Assembly (NCBI GenBank): GCA_034678415.1
Contig: JAXDBV010000254.1
Span: 1-14,457, forward strand
DNA from: JAXDBV01 sp034678415
Lineage (GTDB): Bacteria > Bacteroidota > Bacteroidia > Bacteroidales > VadinHA17
Direction of reading: 5' to 3'
Length of the DNA stretch: 14,457 nt
Both the position numbers and the translations under genes were made by a program. Below the pieces are notes generated by a model that had not been told where the DNA came from, searched no databases, and saw only the letters and a program-made list of their open reading frames with translations. Shown here in pieces: positions 13,826 to 14,457 of this stretch. Within the stretch, counting starts at the first letter, position 1. Each line of letters starts with the position of its first letter.

Positions 13826-14293
13826 TTACGGCACTATTTCAATACCTATATAACCGGTATTGTTGTCTTCGTTCAGCTCTTCTATATCATTTAAGTAATC
13901 AATATAGAAGATAATGTAATAGGTCCCGGGAGAGATGCCACCCGGGATAGTCAGTGATATTCCATCCACTGCCTGTGACTGTCCGACCTCCAGGTCATCG
14001 ATATTTTCTGTGTCAAGCATATCATCTCCCCGCTGGAACACGGGATCGCTGGAAAAGAAGAAATAAAGCCCTTCAAACTGAAGGATCGGGAAATCCGCCA
14101 GTCCATCCCCCCGGTTTTTTACCTGGCACGAAACAGTAACACTGTTCCCTGCGGTGACCTGTGAGGGAACAATCTCCACATTCTCAATAATGAGATCAGA
14201 TAACCTGTCCAGTTTATACGTTTCGCAGGATAATCCCGATAAGGCAAATAAAAGAGAAACCACTATGACAGGTTTGTACAAACCGTATTTCAT
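13826..14293 (-). CDS. CARDB-domain lipoprotein
   Basis: A 155-residue exported protein with a lipoprotein-like signal (VIVVSLLFALSGLSC, Cys23) and one Ig-like CARDB domain (about 33-153). The domain pattern is clear: an early DLIIENVEIVPSQVTAGNSV strand pair, CQVKNRGDG (56-64), a middle FFFSSDPVFQRGDDML, the IPGGISPGTYYI strand, and the closing IEELNEDNNTGY. CARDB domains are adhesion or carbohydrate-binding-like modules found in cell-surface proteins; no catalytic residues are expected. The lipobox is imperfect (Gly at -3), so surface anchoring is likely, not certain. The start lies 13 bases after the stop of the putative outer-membrane protein, so they should be one operon and perhaps a surface complex. 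It ends convergent with the dehydrogenase gene. Confidence 0.78.
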   Translation of the reverse strand: MKYGLYKPVIVVSLLFALSGLSCETYKLDRLSDLIIENVEIVPSQVTAGNSVTVSCQVKNRGDGLADFPILQFEGLYFFFSSDPVFQRGDDMLDTENIDDLEVGQSQAVDGISLTIPGGISPGTYYIIFYIDYLNDIEELNEDNNTGYIGIEIVP

Positions 14294-14306
14294 TTTTCCT
14301 GGTACT

Positions 14307-14457
14307 TTAGAATATAAACCGGTACCCTACCTGTACCTCATCATTCATATAGTTAATAGTAAGGCCGCTGCCTGACGAGGTCTGCAGCAGGGGACGGATT
14401 ACTTTTTTGTTCCGGTTACCGTTGCGGTACACCCAGATCACATCGGCGATCCAGATG
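14307..14457 (-). CDS. C-terminal end of a putative outer-membrane beta-barrel protein (partial)
   Basis: The last 49 codons of a minus-strand gene that begins beyond the right edge, ending in TAA at 14307. The peptide alternates hydrophobic/aromatic and polar residues (IWIADVIWVYRNGNRN, then VQVGYRFIF) and ends in Phe. A C-terminal Phe on an amphipathic beta-strand is the usual signature of a BAM-inserted outer-membrane barrel. Identification rests on this pattern only; the rest of the protein is unseen. The CARDB lipoprotein follows after 13 bases, a common pairing of barrel and surface lipoprotein in Bacteroidota. Confidence 0.55.
   Translation of the reverse strand, partial: IWIADVIWVYRNGNRNKKVIRPLLQTSSGSGLTINYMNDEVQVGYRFIF

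Noticed and set aside
10891..14425. Similar GTTCCGGTAACCG and GTTCCGGTTACCG words near 10893 and 14409
   Set aside because: They differ by one base, are short, and each fits its own codon context (N-G-x-R-N), so they look coincidental rather than a dispersed repeat.

Overview
The window looks like a chromosomal segment of a Bacteroidota (Bacteroidetes) bacterium, probably an anaerobe or microaerophile. Evidence is indirect: perfect or near-perfect matches to the Bacteroidota housekeeping promoter (-33 TTTG, -7 TAnnTTTG) lie upstream of several transcripts, clear Shine-Dalgarno sequences are rare, signal peptides are of lipoprotein and Tat type, and a small superoxide reductase is present. No insertion sequence, phage gene, CRISPR array or integrase was found, and most of the window is ordinary core genome.

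Left part (1-6432, all minus strand): the 5' two thirds of pdxA (vitamin B6 synthesis), a 90-base stretch of about 94% A+T, pepA (M17 leucyl aminopeptidase), a monocistronic tatA with its own promoter and intrinsic terminator, then an apparent operon of an M23 peptidase, dxr (isoprenoid MEP pathway) and rseP (site-2 protease), and finally a 1Fe-type superoxide reductase. These are envelope, cofactor and stress housekeeping functions.

Middle part (6433-8420): a divergent plus-strand lipoprotein of the serine beta-lactamase/esterase fold, then a lone initiator tRNA-fMet with a textbook promoter and a strong terminator. After it come about 400 bases without a gene that hold several hairpins and repeated TACCGGA-type elements.

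Right part (8421-14457): two co-directional minus-strand genes for exported hydrolases (a nitrilase-superfamily amidase with a signal peptide and a Tat-exported amidohydrolase), a 455-base stretch with a 68-codon open remnant and a terminator, and a multi-pass membrane protein with an internal repeat. A 550-base gap follows. Then comes a plus-strand, divergent 545-residue nucleotide-sugar dehydrogenase, which is convergent with a minus-strand pair: the C-terminal end of a putative outer-membrane beta-barrel protein and a CARDB-domain lipoprotein.

I see no convincing undescribed multi-gene system. The items most worth a second look are the structured gene-free region after the tRNA, the remnant frame at 10703-10909, the repeat-built membrane protein, and the nucleotide-sugar dehydrogenase with altered cofactor-site residues.
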